Assembly (NCBI RefSeq): GCF_000309385.1
Contig: NZ_JH976537.1
Location: 268,128-332,127 of the forward strand
DNA length: 64,000 nt
Source of the DNA: Nodosilinea nodulosa PCC 7104
GTDB taxonomy: Bacteria > Cyanobacteriota > Cyanobacteriia > Phormidesmidales > Phormidesmidaceae
Direction of reading: 5' to 3'
The translations under genes were made by a program, and so were the position numbers. The notes under the pieces were generated by a model. It saw nothing but the letters and a program-made list of their open reading frames with translations. It did not search any database and was not told the origin of the DNA. This document shows positions 18,078 to 25,853 of this stretch, one piece after another (position 1 is the stretch's first letter; each line of letters begins with the position of its first letter).

Positions 18078-18574
18078 CCCCCGGAAGGTGACATCGCCCC
18101 CTCTAGTCGATCGATCGCCCGCTGACCGCCAAAGCGCTGGGCAATGATGTCGTCGTAGGTGTCGGCGATGGTCACCACCGAGAGAATGCAGGTTTGCAGC
18201 TCCATCAGGTCCATGTTTTCGCCGCCCAGGACGCTTTCGGCAAACAGCACCTGGTTGGCGTCGTCGAGGTGAAAAGCGCCAAACCGCATGCGCCGGTTCT
18301 CGGTGAGCAAAAAGTGCATCAGCTCGTGGTCGATGGTACTGCCCACCGTGACGCAGCTGGTGGCCCGCACTGTGGCCAAATCGGCGCGCTCCCAGGGGTG
18401 AATCTCCCAGGGCAGCACCTCAATGGCGATCAGGGTAGAGCCATAGAGCACGTCGAACTGGGGAATATCGGCATAGGCTCGCAGACTGTCTTTAAACAGG
18501 GCGGCGGTTTGCAGGTAGTCGGCGACTTTGGTGTAGGTGAGGGCCTGGACGTTGTTGACGAAGGAGATGGCCAT
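18062..18574 (-). CDS. YbjN / CesT-like chaperone-fold protein
   Basis: 170 residues with the pattern of cyanobacterial YbjN-domain proteins: an N-terminal SFVNNVQALTYTKVADYLQTA helix, then VLPWEIHPWERADLATVRATSCVTVGSTIDHELMHFLLTENRRMRFGAFHLDD and a helical C-terminal part. The fold resembles type III secretion chaperones and binds peptides; the partner here is unknown. The last dozen residues (GAMSPSGGCRLI) run into the transposase remnant, so the natural C terminus may have been altered. It follows devA on the same strand, after a tract of 8-bp repeats, and may or may not be part of that operon. Confidence 0.7.
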   Translation of the reverse strand: MAISFVNNVQALTYTKVADYLQTAALFKDSLRAYADIPQFDVLYGSTLIAIEVLPWEIHPWERADLATVRATSCVTVGSTIDHELMHFLLTENRRMRFGAFHLDDANQVLFAESVLGGENMDLMELQTCILSVVTIADTYDDIIAQRFGGQRAIDRLEGAMSPSGGCRLI

Positions 18575-18601
18575 GGGGAGTGGGAGAGGGATGGGAAGGA
18601 G

Positions 18602-18638
18602 GGTGGATGGGTGGATGGGTGGATGGGTGGATGGGTGG
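18602..18638. repeat. 8-bp tandem repeat (GGTGGATG)n
   Basis: Four perfect GGTGGATG units plus a partial fifth between devA and the YbjN-like gene. It lies just upstream of the YbjN-like start (minus strand), where changes in copy number could shift promoter spacing. Confidence 0.9.
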
Positions 18639-18684
18639 GCACTACTGCTGCTTCTGGGTGGGGCAACCCGTTTGCTGCCAGCAC

Positions 18685-19479
18685 CTACATCATGAACATT
18701 TTTTGGTCGAGGGATTTGGGGGCGTGGGCGTCGGCGTACTGCTGGGGGCTGGCGTCAGACTCCAGGCGACCATCGACCAGGTTGATGATGCGATCGGCCA
18801 CGTCGAGAATGCGGTTGTCGTGGGTCACCATCAAAATGGTGCAGCCCTTTTCCTGGGCCAGCTGCTGCATCAGCGTCACCACGTCGCGGCCCGACTGTTT
18901 GTCGAGGGCGGCGGTGGGCTCGTCGGCCAAAATTAGCTGGGGCTGGTTGACCAGGGCGCGGGCGATCGCCACCCGCTGCTTTTGCCCCCCACTCAGCGCC
19001 GCCGGTTTGTAGTCGGCCCGCTCGGCAAGCCCCACCTGGCTGAGGATATCCACCGCCTGCTGGCGCTTGCCGCGAAAGTTGCCGGTCAGCTCCACCGCCA
19101 TCTCCACATTTTGCGCCGCCGTCAGCGACTCAAACAGGTTGTGGGCCTGAAAAATAAAGCCAATGTTGCGGCGAATTTCGACCAGCTGACGGCTGCCCAG
19201 CCCTACCAGCTCTTGCCCCAGCACTCGCAGGCTGCCCTCGGTGGCCGATCGCAGCGCCCCAATTAGCGTTAGCAGGGTGGTTTTGCCCGAGCCGGAGGGG
19301 CCGGTCATAATCACAATCTGGCCGGGGTACAGATCGAGGCTGATGTCAAAGAGCACCTGCTTGCGCAGATCGCCCCTGCCAAAGAAATAGCTGAGGTTGC
19401 GCACCTGAATGGACGCCTCAGTGCTGGTGGTGGGGACGTCGGGGGGCGAACCAGACGCGATCGGCAGCGCAGAACTCAT
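18685..19479 (-). CDS. devA: DevA-type ABC exporter ATPase
   Basis: 264-residue ATP-binding subunit of a MacB/LolD-like class. Walker A GPSGSGKTTL, Q-loop FIFQAHNLF, signature LSGGQKQRVAIARAL, Walker B LILADEPTAALD and the switch His in MVTHD are all present. In cyanobacteria DevA works with a DevC permease and a DevB adaptor, and the complex hands glycolipids or other substrates across the envelope through TolC. Here it is the last gene of a four-gene run, overlapping the second devC by 4 bp (ATGA-type), so translation is probably coupled. The first 20 residues, rich in Ser, Pro and Thr, extend beyond the usual start of the family. Confidence 0.92.
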   Translation of the reverse strand: MSSALPIASGSPPDVPTTSTEASIQVRNLSYFFGRGDLRKQVLFDISLDLYPGQIVIMTGPSGSGKTTLLTLIGALRSATEGSLRVLGQELVGLGSRQLVEIRRNIGFIFQAHNLFESLTAAQNVEMAVELTGNFRGKRQQAVDILSQVGLAERADYKPAALSGGQKQRVAIARALVNQPQLILADEPTAALDKQSGRDVVTLMQQLAQEKGCTILMVTHDNRILDVADRIINLVDGRLESDASPQQYADAHAPKSLDQKMFMM

Positions 19480-20648
19480 AGCCCAAATACCTCCGCTGGG
19501 TCAGTGCGCTGCACCTTGCGGACGGCAACGGCACCCGAAATTAAACACATCACAAAGGTCATGACGTATATGTTAACGACTCGCTGCAGGGTCATTTGAA
19601 ACAGCAGGCCGGTGACGGCGGCCCCCAGGTTGTAAAACAGCGCGCTAATCAGCAGGCCGGGAATAAACCCCAGCACCGACAAAATAATCGCTTCCTGAAT
19701 CACCACCCCAAACAGGTAGGTGTTGTCGTAGCCGATCGCCTTCAGGGTGGCGTACTCCGACCAGTGGTCGGCCACGTCGGTATAGAGAATTTGGTAGACC
19801 AGAATAATGCCCACCACAAACCCCATGGTGGTCAGCAGCGAGAAGACAAAGCCGATGTTGGTGTTGACCTCCCAGTAGGCGCGCTCGCGGGCAATGAAAC
19901 CCTCTGGGCCATTCATCGGCAAGACCAGAACATCCTGGGGGAGGCCGTCGCGCAGGGCCTGTACCAGGGCGTCGATGTCGGTACCGGGGGTCACCCGCAG
20001 CAGGCCGATGTCGGCAGTGGCAAAGCTGCGCTTGTCTTCCTCGGGGCCGCGATTGGCAAAAAACCGCAGAAAATTCTGGTCGCTCATAATCAAGTTGCCG
20101 TTGCCCGAGGCGAAGTCGGTGCCCAGGCTGAAGGTGCCCACAATTCGAATCTCGCGCTCGGCCAGCTCGGTGATGACCCCGGTTTCGCGGGGGCCGATCT
20201 CGGCTCGCGATCGCTCGTCGAGCATGGCGGTATTGGGCTGCCGTAGCGCCTGCTGGCGGGCCAGCACCTCTGGCATGGTCAGCACCGGGTCGGAGGGGTT
20301 GTAGGCGATCACCCGCACCGGGCGGGTTTTCTTGGTCTCGGGGTTCTTCCAGCGGGCGTCGCTGATGTAGATGGCGTAGGCTCCTTCCACCCCGTCAAAG
20401 GCCTGGGCCTGGTACAGGCGGCGGCGGGCAAAGGCGCGGGGTACAAACATGTTTTCCTTCAGCCGATTGATAATCACAATCTCGCCGTTGAGCCGCTTGA
20501 GCAGCTGGGTCTGGCTGTCGTAGAGGGCGTTTTTGAAGCCGGTGAACAAAAACATCAGCAGCACCGCAAAGGCCACCCCGGCCATGGAGGTGAGGAATTT
20601 CTTGCGATCGTGAATCAGATTGAGCAGGGCCAGGGGGGTGCGTTTCAC
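19476..20648 (-). CDS. devC: DevC-type ABC permease, second copy
   Basis: 390 residues with MacB-like topology: one N-terminal membrane helix (FLTSMAGVAFAVLLMFLFTGF), a long periplasmic domain, then three C-terminal helices. Matches the DevC family through LYDSQTQLLKRLNGEIVI, the extracytoplasmic domain, YATLKAIGYDNTYLFGVVIQEAIIL and RTDPAEVFGL at the end. It overlaps both neighbours by 4 bp (devC copy 1 upstream and devA downstream). The pair of DevC proteins shares the same layout and C-terminal ending (DPAEVF) but is well diverged, so they are old paralogues that may form a heterodimeric permease. Confidence 0.9.
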   Translation of the reverse strand: MKRTPLALLNLIHDRKKFLTSMAGVAFAVLLMFLFTGFKNALYDSQTQLLKRLNGEIVIINRLKENMFVPRAFARRRLYQAQAFDGVEGAYAIYISDARWKNPETKKTRPVRVIAYNPSDPVLTMPEVLARQQALRQPNTAMLDERSRAEIGPRETGVITELAEREIRIVGTFSLGTDFASGNGNLIMSDQNFLRFFANRGPEEDKRSFATADIGLLRVTPGTDIDALVQALRDGLPQDVLVLPMNGPEGFIARERAYWEVNTNIGFVFSLLTTMGFVVGIILVYQILYTDVADHWSEYATLKAIGYDNTYLFGVVIQEAIILSVLGFIPGLLISALFYNLGAAVTGLLFQMTLQRVVNIYVMTFVMCLISGAVAVRKVQRTDPAEVFGL

Positions 20649-21808
20649 GCAAATACCTCCGCTGGGTCAGCCGTGACGGCTTTTCGCACCGAAATTAGCC
20701 CCGACAGGGCGCACATCAGCACCGTAAGGGCAAACACAAACCCAACCCGAAACAGGGTCATCCGCATGGGCAGGGTCCCGGCGGTGGCGTTGTAGGCCAG
20801 CTCGTAGAGACCCAGGGCCAGGGCCAGCCCCGGCACGTAGCCCATCAGCGCCAGCAAAATGGCTTCCTGAATCACGGTCTTGAACAGGTAGCCGCCGCTG
20901 TAGCCGATCGCCTTAAGGGTGGCATACTCGCGCAGGTGGTCGCGAATGTCGGTGTAGAGAATCTGGTAGACAATCACGGTGCCCACCACAAAGGAGACCA
21001 AGACCCCCAGGCCAAAGATGAAGCCAATCGAGGTGGTTTGAATCCAGTACTTGCTTTCCTTGAGAATAATTTCGGGCTTGGTGTAGACCTCGACATCGGC
21101 GGGCAGCTGGTCTTCCAGGGCGGCTTTGACCCGCTGGGCATCGGCTCCGGGGTCGAGCAGCACCAGGCCCAGGTTGACCTCGGTCAGGGGCCGGGGCGAA
21201 AAGTAGCGGAGGAAGTTTTGATCGCTCATAATCAGGGTGCCGTCGGCGGCAAACCCGCCCCCCAGGTCGTACTGGCCGACCACGGTGACGTGGCGGCGGT
21301 CGGCCTCGGTCTCGAGACCAAGGGTCTGAGGGCCAAATTCGGGCCGCGATCGCCGGTCGATAAAGGCCGTATTGGGCTGCTGCAACGCCCTGCGTTTCTT
21401 GACCGTATCCAGCTCCGGCATCAGAAACACCGGGTCGCTGGGGTTGAAGGCGTAGACAAACATCGCCCGGCTAATCTTGGTCTCGGGATTTTTCCAGAGG
21501 GTGTACTCGGTGTAGAGGGGCATGACCTGCCGCACCCCCTCAATGCCGGATGCCTGGTACAGCCGCTCGCGGGGAAAGGCCTTGGTGGTGCTAATTTCTA
21601 GCGACTGGGGCGAAATCAGAAAAATGTCGCCGTTGAACTGGTCGTAGAAATTAGTCGTGGTGCTGACCAGCGCCCCCAAAAAACCCAGGTTCATAAACAT
21701 CAGCAGCACCGCAAAGGTGACCCCGGCGACGGCCACCAGCAGGCGGGGGCGATCGTGGCGCAGGTTGTACCAGGCCAGGGGAATGCGGGGCAGGGTAGGG
21801 AACTTCAT
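20645..21808 (-). CDS. devC: DevC-type ABC permease, first copy
   Basis: 387 residues; same family and topology as the following gene. N-terminal helix RLLVAVAGVTFAVLLMFMNLGFL, a periplasmic MacB-type core domain, then helices near 255-285, 305-335 and 345-375. Conserved C-terminal elements YATLKAIGYSGGYLFKTVIQEAILLALMG and TADPAEVFA. It starts 9 bp after the devB stop and ends in a 4-bp overlap with the second devC. Standard dev operons have one devC, so one of the two probably gives this pump a different substrate or an asymmetric channel (inference). Confidence 0.9.
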   Translation of the reverse strand: MKFPTLPRIPLAWYNLRHDRPRLLVAVAGVTFAVLLMFMNLGFLGALVSTTTNFYDQFNGDIFLISPQSLEISTTKAFPRERLYQASGIEGVRQVMPLYTEYTLWKNPETKISRAMFVYAFNPSDPVFLMPELDTVKKRRALQQPNTAFIDRRSRPEFGPQTLGLETEADRRHVTVVGQYDLGGGFAADGTLIMSDQNFLRYFSPRPLTEVNLGLVLLDPGADAQRVKAALEDQLPADVEVYTKPEIILKESKYWIQTTSIGFIFGLGVLVSFVVGTVIVYQILYTDIRDHLREYATLKAIGYSGGYLFKTVIQEAILLALMGYVPGLALALGLYELAYNATAGTLPMRMTLFRVGFVFALTVLMCALSGLISVRKAVTADPAEVFA

Positions 21809-21817
21809 CGCCGCCCT

Positions 21818-22990
21818 CTAGGAGTCAATGTCGATGGCGACATCGACCTGGAGGTTGGTGAGGGCGGCCACCGCATCGCTCTGATCGACCTTGACCCGTA
21901 CCTCAACGACTCGGGCATCGGCGTTAGCGGCGGGGTCGTCGTCAAGCACGTCGTTTTTGGCAATTTGCAGGCCGATTTCGCTGACCGTGCCGGTCAGGGC
22001 GTCGCTGAAGGCCCCGTTACGGCTGCTGATAGTGACGGGCTGCCCCACTTTAACCAGGCCAATATCGGTTTCGTAGACCTCGGCCACCACCACCATCTGA
22101 CGGGTATCGCCCAGGGCCAGAACCGGCTCTCCGTTGGGCGACACCGCTTCGCCGGGGTAGGCAAAGATGTCGAGGATCTGCCCGGCCTGGGGGGCTCGAA
22201 TGATCGTGCGGGCGAGCTGGGCCTCGGCCAGCGCCAGACTTTGAGCGGCGGAGTCGACTCGGCTGGCCACCTGGGCGCGGGTGGTGGTGGCCCGGGCCGA
22301 GGCCACCTGGGCCTCGGCATTTTTCATATCGTTGAGGCGGGCCTGCTCGAGCCGCTGCCGGGTGGCGGTGGCGTTGTCGAGGTCGGCCTGGAGCTTATCT
22401 ACCGTGGCCCGCTGGCGGTCTAGCTCCTGGCGCGAAATCGCCCCCGCCTGGTTGAGCTGCTGAAACCGGGCCAGGTCAATTTTGGCCACGTTGAGCTCAG
22501 CCTCAAGACTGTGCATGGCGGCCTGCTGGGCGGCGATCGCCGCCTGCTGCGGCCCGTCGATCTGGGCCACCCGGCTGTTGGCTTCCTGCACCTGGGAGTC
22601 GCCCAGGGTGGTTTCGGCAGCTAGCTGAGCGCGAGCTTCTGACAGCTCGCTGGCGGCGACATCGCGCTCGGCCCGGCGCACATCGTACGTATCTAGGTAG
22701 GCCAGAATCTGCCCCGGCTCAACCTGATCCCCCTTCTTTACCTCCAGGCGATCGATGCGGCCCGAGTCTGCGGTGGCCACATCAATCACCCGACTGACGG
22801 GTTCGACCCGACCCAGGGCCACCACCTTGACCTGGCGCGGTGGCGGTAGCTCGGCCTGCTCACGGGCCGCCTGGCGGGTTTGCATCCCATGGCGCACCGC
22901 CAGGGTAGAACCGACCCCTACTGCCAGCAGAGCCGCGATTAATAGCCAAAAACTGGGCTTCCTCCAGGGCTGAGTAGATGGGGCAGACAT
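21818..22990 (-). CDS. devB: DevB-type membrane fusion protein (HlyD family)
   Basis: 390 residues. An N-terminal anchor helix (FWLLIAALLAVGVGSTLAV) is followed by VKVVALGRVEPVSRVIDVATADSGRIDRLEVKKGDQVEPGQILAYLD, the first half of the lipoyl-like domain. A long alpha-helical hairpin follows (about 105-230, rich in Ala, Gln and Leu), then the second lipoyl half (IIRAPQAGQILDIFAYPGEAVSPNGEPVLALGD) and a beta-barrel domain. It bridges the inner-membrane DevC/DevA pump and an outer-membrane TolC channel. First gene of the devBCCA run; the 101-bp gap to the FecR gene upstream should hold the operon promoter. I saw no NtcA box (GTA-N8-TAC) there. Confidence 0.93.
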   Translation of the reverse strand: MSAPSTQPWRKPSFWLLIAALLAVGVGSTLAVRHGMQTRQAAREQAELPPPRQVKVVALGRVEPVSRVIDVATADSGRIDRLEVKKGDQVEPGQILAYLDTYDVRRAERDVAASELSEARAQLAAETTLGDSQVQEANSRVAQIDGPQQAAIAAQQAAMHSLEAELNVAKIDLARFQQLNQAGAISRQELDRQRATVDKLQADLDNATATRQRLEQARLNDMKNAEAQVASARATTTRAQVASRVDSAAQSLALAEAQLARTIIRAPQAGQILDIFAYPGEAVSPNGEPVLALGDTRQMVVVAEVYETDIGLVKVGQPVTISSRNGAFSDALTGTVSEIGLQIAKNDVLDDDPAANADARVVEVRVKVDQSDAVAALTNLQVDVAIDIDS

Positions 22991-23091
22991 AGATAGCCGT
23001 TGATAACTGCCCTGAATTTAACTGAACGGTGTAGTTTAGTCAATTGTTCAGACACAGGCTACTGACGCCATAAAACAGAAGCAATCGACCC

Positions 23092-24036
23092 TCACAGATT
23101 GTCGGAGGTATTGCCCGGCGGCGGATCGGCGGTGGGGGCGGCTGGCGGTGGGGTATCTACGGTCTCTGGTAGGGGGTTGACTACCCCAGGCGGCGCATCG
23201 TTGTAGCGCCTCAGGTCTTCTACGGGAAGCGGGTCTAAGCGATTTTCCGCTGCGCTTTGGGGGTTAGCCACAGGAGCAACATCGGTAATCAGCGCGGGGT
23301 CTAAAATTGCGCCTTCTGGCTCAAACGGGGACTGCTGCTGTAGGGCCTGCAGCAGGTTAGGGCGCAGGGCCGCTAGGGGTTCGTCGGCCGGGGGACGATA
23401 GGCCGGATCCCCCAGCTGTAGACCGGCCATTAGATCGCTGGTTTGGTAAAACTCCAGCAGGTCAAACTCAACAACTTGCAGGTTTGCGCCGCTGACAAAG
23501 GCCATTTGGCCGCTGTAGAGGGCAAATTCCTGTCCGGTGCTGGCACTGGTAATTAGCACCGGGCCGGACGGGGCATTGGCCAGCGCCATCACCAGGGTTA
23601 ACCCCCGCGAGGGCACGTAGCGTACCACTACGGCGGTGCTGTTTAGCCCCACTGTGGCGTTGGGGGTTTGAACCGTGGTTCGGCCCCGATCGGGAGGGAC
23701 AAAGACCGCAGCGGTACCCTGATTGAGGTATAAATTGCGGGTGGCTGGCCAAAATCGCAGGTTCGCCTGCTCGCCAATGCGGGCCAGCGATCCATCGTTG
23801 AACAGCACCTCAGCCTTAGACATGGCGCTGGTGCTGAGGGCTTCGTCGGGGTAGAGGCAGTCGGCGACTGAGGCCGGGCGTGAAACCCCGTCGGCAGCCA
23901 GCAAACTAACCTGATTCGTGCTGATTCTCAGCTTGGCCCAGACCCAGGGCACCTCTGCTAGGGCCGGCCATGCGATCGCAACACTGCCAGACATTGCCAG
24001 CAGCACCGCCAAAAAACCATTGGTAGAAAAAACCAT
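23092..24036 (-). CDS. FecR-domain periplasmic protein
   Basis: An N-terminal signal peptide (FSTNGFLAVLLAMSGSVAIAWPALA) leads to a FecR-like domain: SRPASVADCLYPDEALSTSAMSKAEVLFNDGSLARIGEQANLRF, then GTAAVFVPPDRGRTTVQTPNATVGLNSTAVVVRYV. This pattern occurs in cyanobacterial secreted proteins; it usually serves as a binding or scaffold module, not as the iron-dicitrate regulator itself. The last 100 residues are Pro-, Asp- and Ala-rich and look disordered. I prefer the ATG at residue 8 of the longest frame, because it begins the signal peptide directly. The gene is divergent from the barrel candidate at 24391, a pairing that suggests both serve the envelope. Confidence 0.82.
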   Translation of the reverse strand: MVFSTNGFLAVLLAMSGSVAIAWPALAEVPWVWAKLRISTNQVSLLAADGVSRPASVADCLYPDEALSTSAMSKAEVLFNDGSLARIGEQANLRFWPATRNLYLNQGTAAVFVPPDRGRTTVQTPNATVGLNSTAVVVRYVPSRGLTLVMALANAPSGPVLITSASTGQEFALYSGQMAFVSGANLQVVEFDLLEFYQTSDLMAGLQLGDPAYRPPADEPLAALRPNLLQALQQQSPFEPEGAILDPALITDVAPVANPQSAAENRLDPLPVEDLRRYNDAPPGVVNPLPETVDTPPPAAPTADPPPGNTSDNL

Positions 24037-24390
24037 AGTGCAGTGAAGGTTGACCACGTATTACAGCAGGCCTGCGGCCTTGAGGTAGATGCGGCCAAAA
24101 TGTCCTGGTCCCTGAACAGCCAGGAAGATTATCGGTAGAATACCCCAACCATGACGGCGTAGCGCTAAGGGCAAGGCCCTTCGCTGGAGGGGGCACTACC
24201 GTAGGGGAGAGGTTGGGGGGCTTACCCCTATGGTAGGTTTCAGGCGGTGGCGTTTTGCCCTAGTTCATAAATCTTGCGCCGCCTTAAATTAAATATTTAG
24301 TGAATATAGGCTTAAGTTTCAGGAATTCCCAGACAGATCAGTGATTCTTCTGGTGACGATGCGACCCCAGTTCTCCCTAGGCAGACTCCA
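24037..24390. promoter_or_regulatory. Divergent intergenic region
   Basis: 354 bp between the oppositely oriented FecR and outer-membrane-barrel genes, so it should carry promoters for both. The right half is AT-rich (for example AAATTAAATATTTAGTGAATATAGG near 24283-24310). No clear operator or RNA element seen. Confidence 0.45.
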
Positions 24391-25728
24391 TTGGCTAAGC
24401 GGCATTTCCCCCTTCAACTGACGCTCGTGAGCCTGGGCTTACTCTGCTGTGGAGTGATGCCATGTCAGGCCCAGACTGGTCGCTCCAGCGAGGCCGCAGC
24501 AGATTTGACCTCTGGTGGGGCAACCCAGCCGCCGACCGCAGGGGAGGAGACCGCCGCCGAAGTCTCTGAACCTGTTCGTCAAGGCGCCGCCGGAGAGGCG
24601 TCAGAAAACGCTCCCCTGCCCGCGCGGCCGGGACCGATTGACTTACCCAGCGCCTCGCCCGAGCGCCCCAGCGCCTCGCCGCCTAGCCTGGCCACCGACC
24701 AAGATTCTCTGCCCAGGGCGAGCGCCTCCCTCCTAGACCTGCCTGCCACCGTCCAAACCACCGCCACCGATCTAATTCCCCTGGCCCAGTCTGGCGAAGC
24801 TCCTGCCGATCCGGCCCCCGGTTCTGCACCTCCTGAGAGCCCGTCCCAGACCGATGGGGATGCCGAGCCGATGCCCCAGGACCCAGAACTGGGGGTAATT
24901 CAGGTGCGCAGCCTGCTGGAAGACAACGATCTGGGCATTTTGCGCATCCGCCAGCAGCCTCAGCTGCCCATGCAGGCGGCCCGCCCCCCTGCTAAAATTG
25001 GGTTTTTCTCGGCTCGCCTGGCGATCGCCAGCAGTGACAACATCCTGCTGGCCGTCAACGACGTTGGCGGCCTTACCGGCGATACCTTTTTGCGCCCTTC
25101 GATCGCCTTCGGCGTATACCCCGCCCTAGGACCCCAAACCGCTCTAATTGCCACCGCCGACCTGGGCCTACAGCGCTACGGGGCCCAGTCGAACCTCAAC
25201 TACGACGATCTGCGATTCAGGGTAGGGCTGCGCCAGGGGCTAACGCCGCGCAGCTACGGCCAGCTCATATTCACCTACCAAGAGCTGTATCGGCCAGGGG
25301 CCAACCGGGCAAGATTCTTCAAAAATACCGCCCTGGGTCTAACCCTGGGCCGCCGCGACCCAATTACCCCCAAACTGGCCTTCGATTCCTATTACCTGGT
25401 CCAGTTCAACGGGGCCCAGTCCACTAACGGCGCCACAACCGTCGATTTTAGCCGCCTCTTTCAGTCAGCGGGGGGCTATCTGGGGTACGACATAACCCCC
25501 CGGGTTCAGCTGGGACTGAGCTATCAGCTCAACTTGATCGACTACACGGCTCAAACCCGCTACGACACGTTTCACCAGGTGCTGGGACAGGTGGTATACC
25601 GACTCAGCCCCAACCTGCGCCTCAATGTCTATGGTGGCTTCAGTTTTGGGCGATCGTCAGAGCCTCGGGTGCGGTTTGACGACACTTTCTTTGGTGCCAC
25701 CATCGACGCCACCATACCCCTCTTTTAG
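24391..25728 (+). CDS. Secreted protein with Pro-rich region and predicted outer-membrane barrel
   Basis: 445 residues. Signal peptide AKRHFPLQLTLVSLGLLCCGVMPCQAQ, then about 150 residues of low-complexity Ala/Pro/Ser/Glu sequence. From about residue 205 on, repeating amphipathic strands follow (FFSARLAIASSDNILLAV, TALIATADLGLQRYG, RSYGQLIFTYQELY, VQLGLSYQLNLIDY, LRLNVYGGFSFG), ending in ATIPLF with a C-terminal Phe, the usual last-strand signal of outer-membrane beta barrels. Translation seems to begin at TTG; the in-frame stop at 24355 leaves no ATG before it. No named family recognised. It could be a porin-like or surface adhesin-type protein. Confidence 0.65.
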   Translation: MAKRHFPLQLTLVSLGLLCCGVMPCQAQTGRSSEAAADLTSGGATQPPTAGEETAAEVSEPVRQGAAGEASENAPLPARPGPIDLPSASPERPSASPPSLATDQDSLPRASASLLDLPATVQTTATDLIPLAQSGEAPADPAPGSAPPESPSQTDGDAEPMPQDPELGVIQVRSLLEDNDLGILRIRQQPQLPMQAARPPAKIGFFSARLAIASSDNILLAVNDVGGLTGDTFLRPSIAFGVYPALGPQTALIATADLGLQRYGAQSNLNYDDLRFRVGLRQGLTPRSYGQLIFTYQELYRPGANRARFFKNTALGLTLGRRDPITPKLAFDSYYLVQFNGAQSTNGATTVDFSRLFQSAGGYLGYDITPRVQLGLSYQLNLIDYTAQTRYDTFHQVLGQVVYRLSPNLRLNVYGGFSFGRSSEPRVRFDDTFFGATIDATIPLF

Positions 25729-25853
25729 AGATAGCCCTTAGCCTATCGCTCAGCAGCTCTTACTCTGTACGGATGGGTAAATCTCTGGACAGAGACAGAT
25801 GTAGCTAAACAGCAGGGACAGTTTATCATCAGCTTTGGAAGTTCCTGGCGGGG

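Noticed and set aside
18194..19012. 272-codon plus-strand frame across YbjN-like gene and devA
   Set aside because: Crosses two solid minus-strand genes and contains the 8-bp repeat tract; not coding.
19596..20246. Plus-strand frame in the second devC
   Set aside because: Antisense shadow; no start context or motif.
22991..23091. NtcA binding site upstream of devB
   Set aside because: No GTA-N8-TAC match found in the gap.
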